Assembly (NCBI GenBank): GCA_033060915.1
Contig: CM065389.1
Location: forward strand, 23,720,501 to 23,784,500
Direction of reading: 5' to 3'
DNA: 64,000 bases
Source: Euryodendron excelsum
Lineage: Eukaryota; Streptophyta; Magnoliopsida; Ericales; Pentaphylacaceae
Positions 22,579 to 35,380 of the stretch are shown piece after piece. The position numbers were made by a program, and so were the translations under genes. The notes under the pieces are model-generated. The model was given only the letters and a program-made list of their open reading frames with translations, did not search any database and had not been told where the DNA came from. Position 1 is the stretch's first letter. Every line of letters begins with the position of its first letter.

Positions 22579-25176
22579 TTACATATCTCATTTGGTAAGA
22601 ATCAAATCATTTAAAGTTTGGGTAAGTTTCAAAATTGTATGATTAAAATGTTTTTTAAAAATGTCCATTTGAATGATGTGATGTCCCTTTGAAGGACGTG
22701 GTGACCGCATCTAGCTGTCCCTAAGTTGCCTACGTATCTCAATCGGTGAAAATAAGGTCAGTCGTAGTTCAGGTAAGAGCCTGATTGAAAATGAATTCAC
22801 AACAGTCGGGAAAGATTTTTGAAACTTGAACTCGAGAGAGCTTAGACTTGGACCTTGAAGAATTTTAAAGAGTTTTTTAAATAAAACTTGGAATGTTCTG
22901 AATTGTTTTGAAAGCAATTCAAGAGAGTTTTGGAAAGTTTTTGAAATTGACTTGGAATGTTTTGGAAAATTTTTAGAAACAACTCATGGGAGTTTTAGAA
23001 ACTTTTTAAAATAACTCAAGGGAGTTTTGAAAACTTTTGGAAACAACTCAAGAGAGTTTTGGAATGTTTTTAAATTCAACTCCAGAGAGTTTTGAAATAG
23101 TTTTGAAATAACTTAACGGAGTTTTAGTTTTAAAATACTTTTGAAAATAACTCAAGAGAGTTTAAGGATGTATTGAAATCTTGATTAGGGATTTTTTTCA
23201 AAATAGATTTTGGATTGGAATATGGTTGGAGCTCTTGTGAACTTACTTTTGAAAAGATTTTGAAAACCATTTTTGTACACCTTATGAAAGGCATGTTGAA
23301 TTATTTCATCACCTTTAAGAGGTTAGCTAATGAATAACTAAACTCCATTAAGGCTATGATTTTGGGAAAACATTTTTAAAAAAGGGCTAGAAACATCCCT
23401 CGGGATTTTAAAAAAGCTTTGGGGTTATAGAACCCTACTTGATATCTTACTTTCCTTAGGGAACCATAACCATGAGATGACTAAGATTGCCTTGTGGATG
23501 TGACTTTTGAAAGGCATTTTTGAAAAATGTTTTTGAAAATAGTTAGGGTGTAGAACCGTAATATGAACCTTAGAGGTTTCATTCAATATACCACTCTCCT
23601 TTGGAGGCCATAATCATGATAGGGTTAAGACCACCTTAAGGTCATGAGCTTTTAGAGAACATTTTGGAAAACAAGTTTTGAAAGTGTTAAGGGTCTAGCC
23701 ATTTTTTGGTTAAGACAAGTTTAAGAAAGCTCTTGGAAACATTTTGAAAGAAGCATGGATACATTTGAGAAGACTTTGGAGTCAATGATTTTTGAAAACT
23801 CAAGACAGTGAGGTGTTTTGAAAATATGCATTTTGAAAATGGTTTTGAAGTGAGTGATGATTTTACTGGTCTTGAAATTGGAGCCTTGAAGTACACTAAC
23901 CTTGGTTGGGTTGACCTAGGGTTGGACAACTAGGTTTAGGTTGGACTAGATTTAGATGGCCTAATGTTACCTAATTGGGGTTAGGTTAACCTAGGGTTTG
24001 GAAAGGTGGTTTTGGAAAGTGGTTTTGAACTAGGGTTTTGAACCTAGTGGTTTCAAAATGTGGTTTTGAAATGGGGTTTAGACCTAGTGGTTTTGGAAGG
24101 TTGGAAAAAGTGGTTTTATGCGTGAAGCTTGAAAGAATGTTTTAAAAACTATGAGTTTATATAAAACCTTTTGGAAAGTCAACTTAAGAGAGTTGTAAGT
24201 CTTGAAAACTATTTTGTTAACACCACTCAAGTAAGTGTAGGGTACATACGGTTGGTATTTTGGAAACCACTCAAGGGGGGGTTTACAACCACTAACTTAA
24301 GAGAGTAAAACTTTGAAAATCGATATTGGATAAGTAGTTTTGGAAACTATTTTGATGAAAAATTGAGAAAGTATGGATTTTGAAAACCTCTTTTGAAGAG
24401 GGCTATTTTGAAGACTTTGAAGACACGAAAAAACTCTTTGGAGAGGGGCTTTTGAAAACCAATTTTATACAACTTGAAAGAGTAAAATGCAAGGATGCAA
24501 AATGGAGGTAAGGGTTTTTAGGAAGGCTTTCTAAGGCATGGAAAACTAGGATTCTTGGCTTAAATTTCAAGAAACTCCAATTTAGAGACACTTTTTGAAA
24601 ATCATTTTTAACATGAACTTTATAGAACTCTTGAAAATGGAACCAATGGTGGTTTTGAAAAAGAGTTTTGAGCATGACAACAAGACCATCACAAGCAATA
24701 CACGAGCAAGGTAACCATAATAATGTAAGGGGGTCATAAATCATGCAAGGTGGAAGGCTACACCATATTACAAGGAGTTCTAGGGCCATATTATGATCAA
24801 GTAGGCCTATGAGAAGTCCCCCAACCAGTGGTTCTCATAGGCTTTCCTTGAAGTATGGCCTAAGAGCCCTCTTATTCTAAACATGCAAGAAAGGGAGGTT
24901 AAAGATGGGGGTTACAATAGAGAAAGCCCAAGTGAGCTTGGAGGGAGAAGAGAAGGAGTGGGAGAGACATAAATATAAAGAGAGTTTCACCTTTAGCCTC
25001 TAAGCACCTTCAATCCACCATTGTTGAGTAGTCTTAAACTTGGATAGACTTGAATATTCTTGGAGAGGCTTGGATCTTTGGATGACTTTAGGTTTTTTGG
25101 AATTTCGAGGTTGTATTGAATTGGGCAGATTTTCCCCATTGTTTTTAGCTCTGAAGTATACTAGGGGGAAGGCAAT

Positions 25177-25184
25177 TATTTATA
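25177..25184 (-). promoter_or_regulatory. LTR C TATA box
   Basis: TATAAATA on the minus strand in the context CCTATAAATAATTGCC, at the position expected from LTRs A and E. Confidence 0.5.
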
Positions 25185-26529
25185 GGCAAAATTCTTGGAA
25201 ACTGGCACGTGTAGCACATAGGCTTGGGCAATTTTTACCTAGGTACATGCAGTACGAGCACCTATCCTCAACCACTAGTTGCGTGACACATGGCACTCCT
25301 ATACCATCCTATCTTAGGCTGCAAGTAAAATTTTTGGACGATCTGATCAAAATCTGGGAGCATATAGCTTATACTCTACCGTCAAGAACTCTTATGCTGA
25401 CTTTGCCTTGATATTCAAGTAATCCGAGAAAGATTCAAGGAAATTGATCACATTCATGACATTCCCCTGCTGTTTCTCATGAACCGAGAGCCCTCAGGGA
25501 GCTTCAAAGCATTTCGGATGATAGAGATATTTTCTCGAGATTCATGCATGACAATAAACTTTTTGGAGCATCTGTGAGATGCTCTAAGGGTTTCTAGAAA
25601 TGGCAGTTTTTGCGCCACATGATTGTGGCCTCCAGGAAGCGACGTCCTCAATCGAACTGTACAATGGGAGTTCAAGATAAGTTTCAGAGAATTTCCTAAT
25701 TTACGCATTTCTCAAGTCATTTGATGGTGTGTTTTAATCAAGAAATTGAAGAAAAATTCAACCCTAACAGAGCGTCTGTGAAACGCTCCAAGGGTTTTTC
25801 AAAGTGGCAACTTTCGGGCCACGCAATCGGATGCTTCGGAAGCAATATTTTCAATCAAGCCGTATCAATGGAAAGACCTATGGAAAGGATTTTTAAAATT
25901 CCTTGATTTACACATTTCTCAAGTTATTTGATGATACATTTTAGTTAGGGAATTAGAGAAAAAGTCAACCCTAGCAGAGCGTTTGCGAGACGCTCCGGGA
26001 AGCTTTTGTTGACTTAGAGGTGTTTTGAGTCAAGGGACTCACTTAGAAATGGATCGAGATGTTCAGCGGGGCATTCTAATGAATGCCAGTTTGGTACCTA
26101 GAACCGATGTGGTTTAGCAAATGTCCAGGCCACTAGGGGCAAAATGGTTATTTTGATCGAAACTTATCAAAATGGGGCCGGGATGGTTTTGAGTGGAATA
26201 TCGAATGTGTTGGACTGTCTAGGAACAGTTTTGGAAGGGTGGACTTGCCGTCTTAAGAAATTTGTACTTTGTCAAAGATGTGCCGAGGGTGCCTAGGGGC
26301 AAAATAGTCATTTTGATCGGGTATCACCAGATTGGTCCAAAGTCGGTTTGATTGGCATCTTAAACGTGCTAGACTGTCAAAAGATAGCCATGGAAGGTGG
26401 ACTTACTGACTTAAGAACTTTGTGCTTTCTTTCAAGACGTCCCAAGTTGGATGGACTTATCGTCTCGAGGAGTTTATACTTTCTCGAAAGCCATGACATC
26501 ATACCAAAGATAGGCTAAAAGGCATCGGT

Positions 26530-26995
26530 TTTGACATGGGTTTACGAGTGTTTCCATCACTCCGACGGTTATGATAGGTTGGTTTTTGGAGGTCTTTCTT
26601 TTCCCCAAAAAATATGCCACGGCTAAAGGGCGATTTCGGTCTCATGACACTAAGTTGTCTGCGGCGTACCCGTCTCGACCTGGTGAGTGTTCTCATTACT
26701 CTAATGGCTTAGTATTTGTGAGTGTTTCCTTTACTCCAATGGGTTGGTGTTGGTTCTAAAGGCTGCCTAATCTTAGGGAACTACCGGATGCTAAAGGGCA
26801 CAATGGATATTCTACATTGGTGGACTAGCAGATGCCAAAAGCAAACCGTTTAAAGTTTGTGAGTGTTTCAGTCACTCTGACGGTGTGAGTGTTTTTGAGT
26901 GCTTCCGTCACTTCGACGGCTTGATAGTTTATGAGTGTTTTTGTCACTCTGACGATGTGATAATTTGTGAGTGTTTTTGCCACTCTAATAGTGCT
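26530..26995 (-). repeat. GAGTG...CACTC motif array in LTR C
   Basis: At least seven degenerate copies of GAGTGTTTCCGTCACTCCGACGG, spaced irregularly but tandem at 26861-26990. The same motif appears only twice, in reverse, in LTR E (about 39630 and 39705). It has been amplified in this copy. Confidence 0.7.
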
Positions 26996-27217
26996 TGGCA
27001 TTAGTTCTGGAGATCGATCAATCACGGGAAGCTGCCTAACTGCTTAAGGATATTTTGGTCTTTTTGGCTTCAATCGGGCTTTACAACCCCAAGAAGTGAC
27101 CAATTGACTGGACTGGAATTTGAAAAGCTAGTTTGGTCTTCATAGTGTTGTGACGTTTTACTAGAAGAATTGCTTTGAATCAGAGATGGTCGAATGGGCA
27201 AAAATGAGATGCTTACA

Positions 27218-27441
27218 AAACCAAATATAAAAAAAATACAAAATAGATCATAGCATTAGGTCCAAAAGATAAGCAAGAAGCAAAACTATCCTAGGCTATG
27301 TCACAAACAGCCCTTACTCAACAAGGCTTGCCCCTATAACTTTATTAGGGGTTTTCAAAGAATCCAAATTAGATTTTCTCACTAACATAACAGTCATCTT
27401 CTGTTTGTCAATGAACTTATGAGGTTTGGGTGTAATCCTAG
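27218..27441. other. Spacer between LTR C and LTR D
   Basis: 224 bp of AT-rich sequence separate the two LTR starts, which face away from each other. It could be the original target DNA. No gene is seen. Confidence 0.5.
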
Positions 27442-27639
27442 TATAAGCACCCCATTTTTGCCCGCTCAGCAATCTTCAGTCTAACCAGACTCACATTCAA
27501 CTTCACAGACACATTCAAGCCCAAACTAGCTTTTCAAACTCCAGTCCAGTCAATCATTTGCTTCCCAGGGCCACTGGGCCTAGACAAAGCCAAATAACCA
27601 AAATACCTCCTTAGTATCCCCTCGTAATCAGGTAGCTTT

Positions 27640-27900
27640 CCAAGACCGGGCGATCTTGGGAACCAACACCACACAAATAGCTTTTCAAGATCGAGATGTC
27701 TCGAGAACCACACCAGGCAGGTAGCTTTCGAAGACCGGGTGGTCTCGGGCACCAACATTAGATAAGTAGCTTTCCAAGGCCGGGCAGTCTCGGGAACCAA
27801 CACTGCACAGGTAGCTTTTTTAGAGTAGGCGGTCTCGAAAACCAACATCACACAGGTAACTTTTTTAGACCAGGTGGTCTTAGGAAACAACACCATATCA
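27640..27900 (+). repeat. ~46-bp tandem repeat in LTR D
   Basis: Six diverged copies follow the pattern AGGTAGCTTTCCAAGACC, then GGGCGGTCTCGGGAACC, then AACACCACAC. The motif is single copy in LTR E (about 39585-39620, CTTCCTGAGATTAGG then GTCTCGGGAA). It is absent as an array from A and E. Confidence 0.85.
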
Positions 27901-29589
27901 ATCACAGGCGGTTCACTTCTAGCGCCTGTTATCCTGCTAATGTAGAATTTCTCCTATTGACACATCTTTTGAGAAAGTTAATCCCTCAAAGATGGTAAGG
28001 CCATCCAGTTTGGCACATCTTCTAAGAAAGTTAATCCGTCGAGACAGTAAGTCCTTATTAGTACATTTCTAAGAAAGTACAAGTCTTCGAGATGAAAATT
28101 CCATATCAAATCTAGACCGGTCAACAACAACGCCTACTAGCCTGTTTTAGTAAAAAATGACCATATCGCCCCTGGTAGGCCCCACCCAGCATGCTTTTTG
28201 AGAAAATACCTACGTCCTTAGAGCGGTAAGGCCACCCTTCCAAGACTTTCCCTAGATAGTCTGGCATGCTCAAATGCCATTTCATCCAACTCTGGACCCA
28301 TCAGGTGATACCCGGTCCAAATGAACATTTTACACCTAGGCGCCCGATCGCCCTTGTCAACCACACTGGCTCTGGGTATCAAATCAGTAAGTCCCCAAGG
28401 CATTCCCAAGAGTATCCCTAACCTCCAAATGCCATCCCAATCAATTTCAAGACAATTCCAGTGTTTCTTGGGTAAAATGACCGTTTTGTCTCTGGTGGGC
28501 CAGTCACCCTTTTCAACCACACCGACTTTGGGTATCAAACTAGCAACCCTCGGGGACACTCCCGAGTGCCCTTATCTCTTTTTCAGCTGGGCTCCATAGC
28601 TTTCTAAATTGAAGTGGAGCCATTTGTAGTGGAACTTGGCCAAAAAATGGTTGGGAGCCACTAGAAGTGGTGCCCATATCTTTGCTTTGTAGCCTAAGAT
28701 CGAATCAAATCAAATATCTACAAAATCTGAAGCTGGGTGCCACTTGTAGTGGCTCTTGACCAAAAAATGGGTTGGCACCACTCTTAGTGACACTTGGCCA
28801 AACTTTGGCCTGGCGCCACCTCCTCTAATTTTATGCCAATAGATACAGTGCACCCCCTAGCATATTCTAGGTCTAAAAAATTGCAAAGAAGCTCTGCCTC
28901 ACTCGAGAAAGTCCTTGAAAACCCCCTAAAACCCTAATTCTCTCGCGGTTCCTTAGCCTTCAAGCCTTTCAAGTCTCTTCCAAGTTTAAGTCAAGGACTC
29001 CACTAAAGTTCCAAAAAAGTTTTGAAGACAATGTAGGATTCCTATTTATATATTGTAATCCCTTAATCCTTCTCTTTTCCGTCCTAGTCTACTTGGACTA
29101 TACTCTATTTTAATTCACATCTTACACCTCTACTTCTTGCATGCTTGAAACAAGAGAACTTTAGGTCCATGCCTAGGGAAAGTCTTGAGAAGGTCACTGG
29201 TTGAGGGCCTTCCTATAGTCTACCTTGCAATGGTGTGATCTTAAGCCCTCTTGATTATGTTGTGAAACCTTAAACTATGTATATTCACTACCCTTAAGTG
29301 ACGTATTCAATGTGCCACCAAAGTCCATATTAGCATTTCAAAACCCTAATTTGTTTTTCAAAATCACAACCCTACAGTGATTCTAACCTTTCCATGGTTA
29401 AAGTTATTTTAGGAAAGTGATATATTCAAGAGGTCTCGAAAGGCCACATTAGGGTTTCAAACTCTAAACACCTCTTTCAAAATCTAGTTGTTTCAAGCCT
29501 ATTTAAGTTTCACATTCAAATTGTTTTTCAAAAATTGGTCCAAGAGTTGTCGTCTTGAAGCCAAAGGTCAAAACCCTAGAATTATATAC

Positions 29590-31965
29590 CTTAGGAAACC
29601 CTAGCTTTTTCCTCTAACCTTCATCCTTGCATGCTTGCATTCATTATATCAAAATGGTTTTTAAAATCTTTGTTGCATTATGTTTTCAAAAATTGCAGAA
29701 CTCTCTTAAGTTGTTTTCAAAAGGTGTCACACCAAATCACAACTTTTCTCATATAAAATCATAAAATCTTTCACCTAAAATGATAAGATTTTAAAATCCA
29801 ATCTTACCACTTTTAATTTTAAATAAAATCAAATCTTTTCAATTTGGAAACAAAATCAAATCTTTCCATTTTAGAAACAAAATCAAATATTTCATTTTTG
29901 GAAACAAAATCAAATCTATCCTTTTTGAAAACAAAATCAAATATTTCCATTTTAGAAACAAAATCAAATCTATCCATTTTGGAAACAAAATCAAATCTTT
30001 CCATTTTTGAAAACAAAATCAAATCTTTCATTTTTCAACATAAAATCATATATTTTCTGATATAAAATCATAGATTTTCCAAACTTCCTTTTTAAGTGCC
30101 TGCATAAAACCACCTTAAACCATCTCTAAACCACTAGGGTCAAACCCTAACCCTAAACCACTTTTCAAAACCTCCTTCCAAAACCCTAGTTAGTCCAATC
30201 CTTGGTCAACCAAACCCTAGTCGGTCCAACCCTAGGTCAATCTGACCCTAGTTGATCCAACCTTAGATCAACCTAACCCTAGTGGTTTAACCTAACCCCT
30301 AGTTTACCTTAACCAAGGTTAGGTGGCTTCAAGACTTCAACTCTAAACCTCTTTTCAAACTATCTTTTCAACTCAAATGATTTTTTCAAAACACATTTTC
30401 AAAAACCGCTTACTCCTTCAACTTTCCAAAAAGCCTAATCCAAAAGTCTTTTCAAAATGCTCCTACTCCATTCAAAAATATTTTCCAAAGCTCTCTCAAA
30501 ATTATCTCAATCTAAAATGGCTAGATACTTACCATTTTTCAAAAAATTACTTTCAAAATTGATTTAAAAAACACACAACCTTAAGGTGATCCTAACCCTT
30601 TCATGGTTAGAGTTGCCTAAGGAAAGCGATACATCAAATGAAACTTACATGTTTATTTTAGGGTTCTTAAACCCTAAATATTTTTTGAAAACCTTTTTGT
30701 AAACCAACTTTCAGACATCACACGTTTGAAGCAGGGCTGCCTAAGTTAAAGTGAGATATTCAAGTCACCTCTAAGCATCTGCAAGATGTTACCTCTATGC
30801 CCAAGGAAACCCTAGCTTTCATCATCCTTGCATTCATTGCATCAAAATGGTTTTCAAAATCCTTGTTGCATTATGTTTTAAAGTATTGCATAACTCTCTT
30901 GAGTTGTTTTCAAAAATTGTCACACTAAATCACAAGTTTTTTTTACATAAAATCAAAAAATCTTTCACTTGAAATCATAAGATTTTCAAATCCAATCTTA
31001 CCATTTTTAATTTCAAATCAAATCAAATCTTTTCATTTTGGAAACAAAATCAAATATGTCCATTTGGAAAACAAAATTCAAATCTTTCCATTTTAAAAAC
31101 AAAATCAAATCTTCCATTTTGGAAACAAAATCAAGTCTTTCCATTTTTTAAAACAAAATCAAATCTTTCCAATTTGGAAATAAAATCAAATTTTTTATTT
31201 TTCAATTTCAAACCAAAATTTTCTTTTGAACATAAAATCATATCTTTTCTCATATAAAATTATAGATTTTCCAAACTTCCTTTTCAAGTGCCTGAATAAA
31301 ACCACCTTCCTAAACTATCTCCAAACCATTAGGGTCAAACCCTAACCCTAAACCACTTTTTAAAACCACCTTCTAAGACCCTAGTTAGTCCAACCCTAGG
31401 TCAACCAAACTCTAGGTCAACCTAAACCTAGTCAGTCTAACTCTAGGTCAACTTAACCCTAATTGATCCAACCCTAGGTTACCTCAACCCTAATTTACCT
31501 TAACCAAGGTTAGGTAGTTTCAAAATTCCAACTCTAAACCATCTTTTCAACTCAAATGATTTTTTCAAAACACGTTTTCAAAAACCACTTACTCCTTCGA
31601 GTTTCCAAAAAGACTAATCCAAAAGTCTTTTCAAAATGCTCATACTCCATTCAAAAATATTTTCAAAAGCTCTCTCAAAATTATCTCAATCTAAAATGAT
31701 TAGATACTTACCATTTTTCAAAAAATTTCTTTCAAAAATGATTTAAAAAACACACAACCCTAAAGTGATCTTAACCTTTTCATGGTTAGAGTTGCCTAAG
31801 GAAAGCGATACATCAAATAAAACTTACATGGTTCATTTTAGGATTCTTAAATCCTAAATATTTTTTGAAAACCTTTTTTGTAAACCAACTTTCAGACATT
31901 ACACGGTTGAAGTAACCCTAGGCCACCTACGGGTAGAGTTGCCCAAGTTAAAGTGAGATATTCAA
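29590..31965 (+). repeat. 1.2-kb tandem duplication inside LTR D
   Basis: 29590 to about 30760 and 30800 to about 31965 repeat the same order of landmarks. These are AGGAAACCCTAGCTTT, the TTTTGGAAACAAAATCAAAT array, CCCTAGGTCAACC repeats, TTTTCAAAACACRTTTTCAA, GAAAGCGATACATCAAAT and AAGTTAAAGTGAGATATTC. The copies differ by substitutions, so the duplication is not new. Confidence 0.8.
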
Positions 31966-32801
31966 ACAAGGAAAATTTCTAACCCCTTTTTCTTACCATG
32001 TCACATTGGTAATTGTTAGATAAGTATTAATTTGTTCAGTTCTTCGACCCACTCTATTAGTGTTGTAATCCAATTTAGATGCCTATTCAAGTACAAAATT
32101 ATATCCAATTAAGTCTTTATAAAATATCTCATAAAACATAATAAATATATAGTACTATCCAATCAAGTCTCAATTCGTATTATAATTCAATAAGATTTTT
32201 ATTTTAAATACAAAGTCCTATCTATAAGTTTTTACAATTTGTCTCATAAAATATAATTTGTAATAGGAACAGAATCTTATCTAATTAAATTTTTATAAAT
32301 TATTACAATTCATACTATAGTCCAATAAAGTTTTCTACTTGAATACAAAGTCCTATTTACTTAAGTTTCTACACATTATCTTATGAAATATAATACGGAT
32401 TATGATTTTAGGTATAAAATTCTATCTAATTAAATCTCTATAAATTACAATACTGTAATACGATAGGTAAAATATTTATAATATTTTTTTAAATTTAAAA
32501 AAAATTAAGTAAATAAATAGTATTAAATATGATGCATATAAAAAATTTTATATATTACAAAAAAAATAGATTACAATAAGAGCAAAACTATGTTGGTCTA
32601 GAATTAAATTATTTTATTTTATAGTTATTTAGTTTTTGACTAATTTTTTAATTGTACCTTCTTTTTTTTATACGTGTATTGTGCGAGTACACCACTAGTA
32701 TGTATATTATAACCACGTATTTACATATATTTTTTAATATTCACGTTTTTTTTTTTTAGTCAAATTTTGTAATAACACAAACATAATGAATCTAAAAATT
32801 C

Positions 32802-32802
<1 letters not shown>
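31966..32802. other. AT-rich region with degenerate repeats
   Basis: No gene is present. Bases 32050-32460 contain three to four diverged copies of a pattern around ACAAAGTCCTATYTA, TAAGTTTYTACA and CTCATAAAATATAAT. Beyond it is simple AT-rich sequence. The origin is unknown. Confidence 0.5.

Positions 32803-32840
<38 letters not shown>
32803..32840. repeat. (CT)n microsatellite
   Basis: About 19 uninterrupted CT units, just upstream of the receptor kinase remnant. Confidence 0.95.
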
Positions 32841-32844
<4 letters not shown>

Positions 32845-33001
32845 GTAAAAGAAGACTAACCGTGAATGACCAAAACAGGACCACCACCACCCTGTTCCAA
32901 GTCAAAAAGCCTTCGCCCTGCTCTCTCCGCACACCCTCCGCTGCGTCTCAAAACTGTCTCACTTCACAACCACAAATACATGTATTTATGTACAGATATT
33001 T

Positions 33002-34452
33002 ATGCACTGTGAGAAGTGTCGAGACTGCATTGTGCACTGTGACATAAAGCCAGAAAACATTCTCTTGGATGAGAACTACAATGCCAACGTCTCGGATTTT
33101 GGCCTTGCAAAGCTCATAAGTCCTAGGGACCATAGGTACCGGACATTGACAAGTGTTAGGGGGACTAGAGGATACTTGGCACCGGAATGGCTTGCAAATC
33201 TGCCAATAACATCAAAATCTGACATCTACAGTTACGGTATGGTTTTGTTGGAGATGGTGAGCGGGACAAGGAATTTCGAAGTCTCTGCAGAAACAAATAG
33301 GAAAAAGTTTTCTGTATGGGCTTACGAAGAGTTTGAAAAGGGGAATGTGATGGGAATTGTTGACAAAAGGCTTACTGGTCATGAGTTAGATATGGAGCAA
33401 GTGATTAGGGCAATTCAGGTACAGGGCCGGCTCAAGACAAGTTGAGGCCTAAGGCGGCAATTTTAATATGACTATTTATTTTTTAATAATAATATTATTA
33501 TTTTATTGAAAATAATTTATTTTTATAAATTAGTGTTTTTCTTTTTGAAGTCAACTATTGTGCTGAGTTTGACCCTTTTTCTAACGGACATTAAAATGTC
33601 CATTTAGACTAAGGCCTCTTCTCTTAAAGGAAAGCCTAGAAAGTATGTAAGGCCTTGAAACGATATAAAGGTTTTAAAAATTTTGGGGCTTTTAAAAAAT
33701 TTTATTTGTACAATTTTTTGTTAAGCCAATTTTTGTTCTTTTTAAAGTTCACTTAGGATAGTTGATTTTCAGTCTTCTTTATTTAATAAAACTTATTTTT
33801 TTCACCTAGATTACGAAATTCTCTCAAACAAAAAGATATGAAAATTACATAATGCGTTGACTATAACATCTAATGTTTAAAAAATTTGAGGCCTTACAAA
33901 AAAATTTGTTTGTACAATTTATTTATTTATTATTAAACTAGTTTTTTTTTTAAGTTCACTAATGTAGTTGATTTTAAACTTTCTTTTTTAACAGATAATT
34001 TTTTCTCATTTAAATTAGGCCTTTTTTAAAAAAAATACTGTAAAAATTATGTAAAACTTTATCAGGTTTTAAAAATCTTGGGGCCTTAAAAATATTGAGG
34101 CCTTAGGCGATTGCCTAAATAGCCTATAGGGTGAGCCGGCCCTGTTCAGGTAAGCTTTTGGTGCATCCAGGAGCAACCATCTCAGAGGCCAATTATGGGG
34201 AAAGTGGTGCAGATGTTAGAAGGGATTACCGAGATTGAAAAGCCACCGGTCCCCAAGGCTGTGGCTGAAGGGTCAGTAAGTGGAACCAGTGTGAATGTAA
34301 GCACTAGTGTCAGTGTTCTCTCCACCTTTGCAGCCTCTGCCCAGCCTCCCTCTTCATCATCATCGCTCCTAACTCCAGGAATTTCATCTTTCGTTTCAGG
34401 AAGGAATGTAGAGAGGGCATCTTCATCGCTTTTACAATCTGAGCAGGAATGA
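33002..34452 (+). pseudogene. Truncated G-type lectin S-receptor-like Ser/Thr kinase (At1g34300-like)
   Basis: This encodes the C-terminal part of a plasma-membrane receptor kinase. Visible motifs are the catalytic loop HCDIKPEN (residues 12-19), DFG (32-34) and GTRGYLAPEW (54-63, activation segment and APE), then the C-lobe. At VIRAIQ the frame is split by a MITE (33422-34144) and resumes with VSFWCIQEQPSQRP and MGKVVQMLEGI. It ends in the serine-rich cytoplasmic tail at the TGA of 34450-34452. The frame is open on both sides, so the MITE is the only break within the kinase half. The lectin, S-locus, PAN and membrane segments and kinase subdomains I-V are absent. The sequence before 33002 reads like an unrelated 5' leader joined by a deletion. 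The truncation alone makes it non-functional. Confidence 0.88.
33422..34144. mobile_element. hAT-type MITE in the kinase gene
   Basis: A 723-bp element with ends CAGGGCCGGCTCA and TGAGCCGGCCCTG, perfect inverted repeats of the hAT type. It is flanked by an exact 8-bp duplication, TTCAGGTA (33414-33421 and 34145-34152). Internally it is AT-rich, with repeated GGCCTTA/TTTTAAAAA segments and no transposase frame, so it is non-autonomous. Removing it and one duplication restores the kinase reading frame. Confidence 0.95.
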
Positions 34453-35371
34453 AAGCTTATCTCACTATTTAACGTGCAAATCTATTTAGAAGGGAGAAAC
34501 TGGAAGCTGGTAAGCTTTGTTCATTCATGTATTATCCATACATTCCATACAGATCTGGTCATTCTCATTGTCAAGTTGTAGATAATTTCTTCAAAGATGG
34601 ATCTTTGTCATCACAGTTAAAACTCTTTGTACAAGTGTACTCTAATTGCAGTAGAGGAATTGTAATTAATAACAGGCATAATTATTGACTGCTTCTTTTT
34701 CCTACAAATTCCACTTTGTCATCAATGAAGTTATCCAAAACAATGGAAAGTAGAATCAAGAGATTTTCCTTCTGGACTGATTGATCTATAGAATTAACCC
34801 AAAGTTTCTGAAACTTGTTATACTTGTTGCACAGTTGTTTGGGGATTGATTGAACTCCAACCCCTTCTATTTAAGACATGTCTTTGCCAACCCTTAATGC
34901 AAATGTCTCTTTGTGCCTCTCATGCGCTAGATTAGATGAACTGGGACCTGATTTTAATTCACTAAACAGTTTTTTCGGTTGATGTCAAAGCACAATTATG
35001 GTGCATGTATGCTAAAATCATGACCAAGCCAATTGCTTGGCCAAATTAAGTCATTGATAATCAGAAGGTGGGGTCTTGTAGCCAAGCAATAGGAAAAGAA
35101 GCTTGTGATTTCTTGGTAGGATATCTTTTTCCAGCCACTCAGGTATAAATGGTTCAATCACAAAACCCAAACGTCTTGAATTCCATTTCCTTGGTTACAA
35201 GTTAAAGTCCTTATCACAGCTTTAATTTTAACCTAGCATGCTTCCACAAAAATATTTGCTGTCCTTTTACCATTGGTTGGCGAGAGAGAGAGAGGTTTGG
35301 AAGAACCAAGTATTGAATTTAGCTCTCATGCAATTAGTAATCAAACTTGGAATGCTCAGCACCACATGATA
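34453..35371. other. Region downstream of the kinase remnant
   Basis: No gene is supported. The first part is probably the former 3' untranslated region. A TATA-like GGTATAAATGG occurs at about 35142, and a (GA) run at about 35281-35295. The MULE begins at 35381. Confidence 0.5.
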
Positions 35372-35380
35372 ATAGAGGAT
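35372..35380. repeat. MULE target duplication, left
   Basis: ATAGAGGAT directly precedes the left terminal repeat. The right counterpart is ACAGAGGAC at 50556-50564, with two transitions. A 9-bp duplication is diagnostic of Mutator-like insertion. Confidence 0.82.

Larger units (their letters stand above)
22579..27217 (-). repeat. LTR C, split by element B
   Basis: The right edge reads, on the minus strand, TGTAAGCATCTCATTTTTGC, so the LTR runs leftward. Going left it has a GTCACTC/GAGTG motif array (26530-26995), a TATA box (25177-25184), a long TTTTGGAAA/CAAGAGAGT-rich stretch, and the family's conserved block (GAACTACGACTGACC and GATACGTAGGCAAC) at about 22725-22775. Element B interrupts it at 22578. 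The rest would lie left of the window. At least 4.6 kb is present. Confidence 0.8.
27442..31965 (+). repeat. LTR D, truncated at its right end
   Basis: It begins TATAAGCACCCCATTTTTGC and follows the family pattern: motif arrays, GCCACT/AGTGG near-palindromes (28618-28810), a weak TATA region (AATAGATACAG near 28835), the CTTGAAACAAGAG leader and the CCCTAGGTCAACC stretch. It lacks the conserved GAACTACGACTG block and the LTR end, stopping near 31965. A ~1.2-kb internal segment is duplicated. With no partner LTR or internal region it is an isolated fragment. Confidence 0.8.

Noticed and set aside
29819..30065. Overlapping frames on both strands with repeated FDFVSKMER or ETKSNLSIL units
   Set aside because: Product of the TTTTGGAAACAAAATCAAAT array in LTR D.
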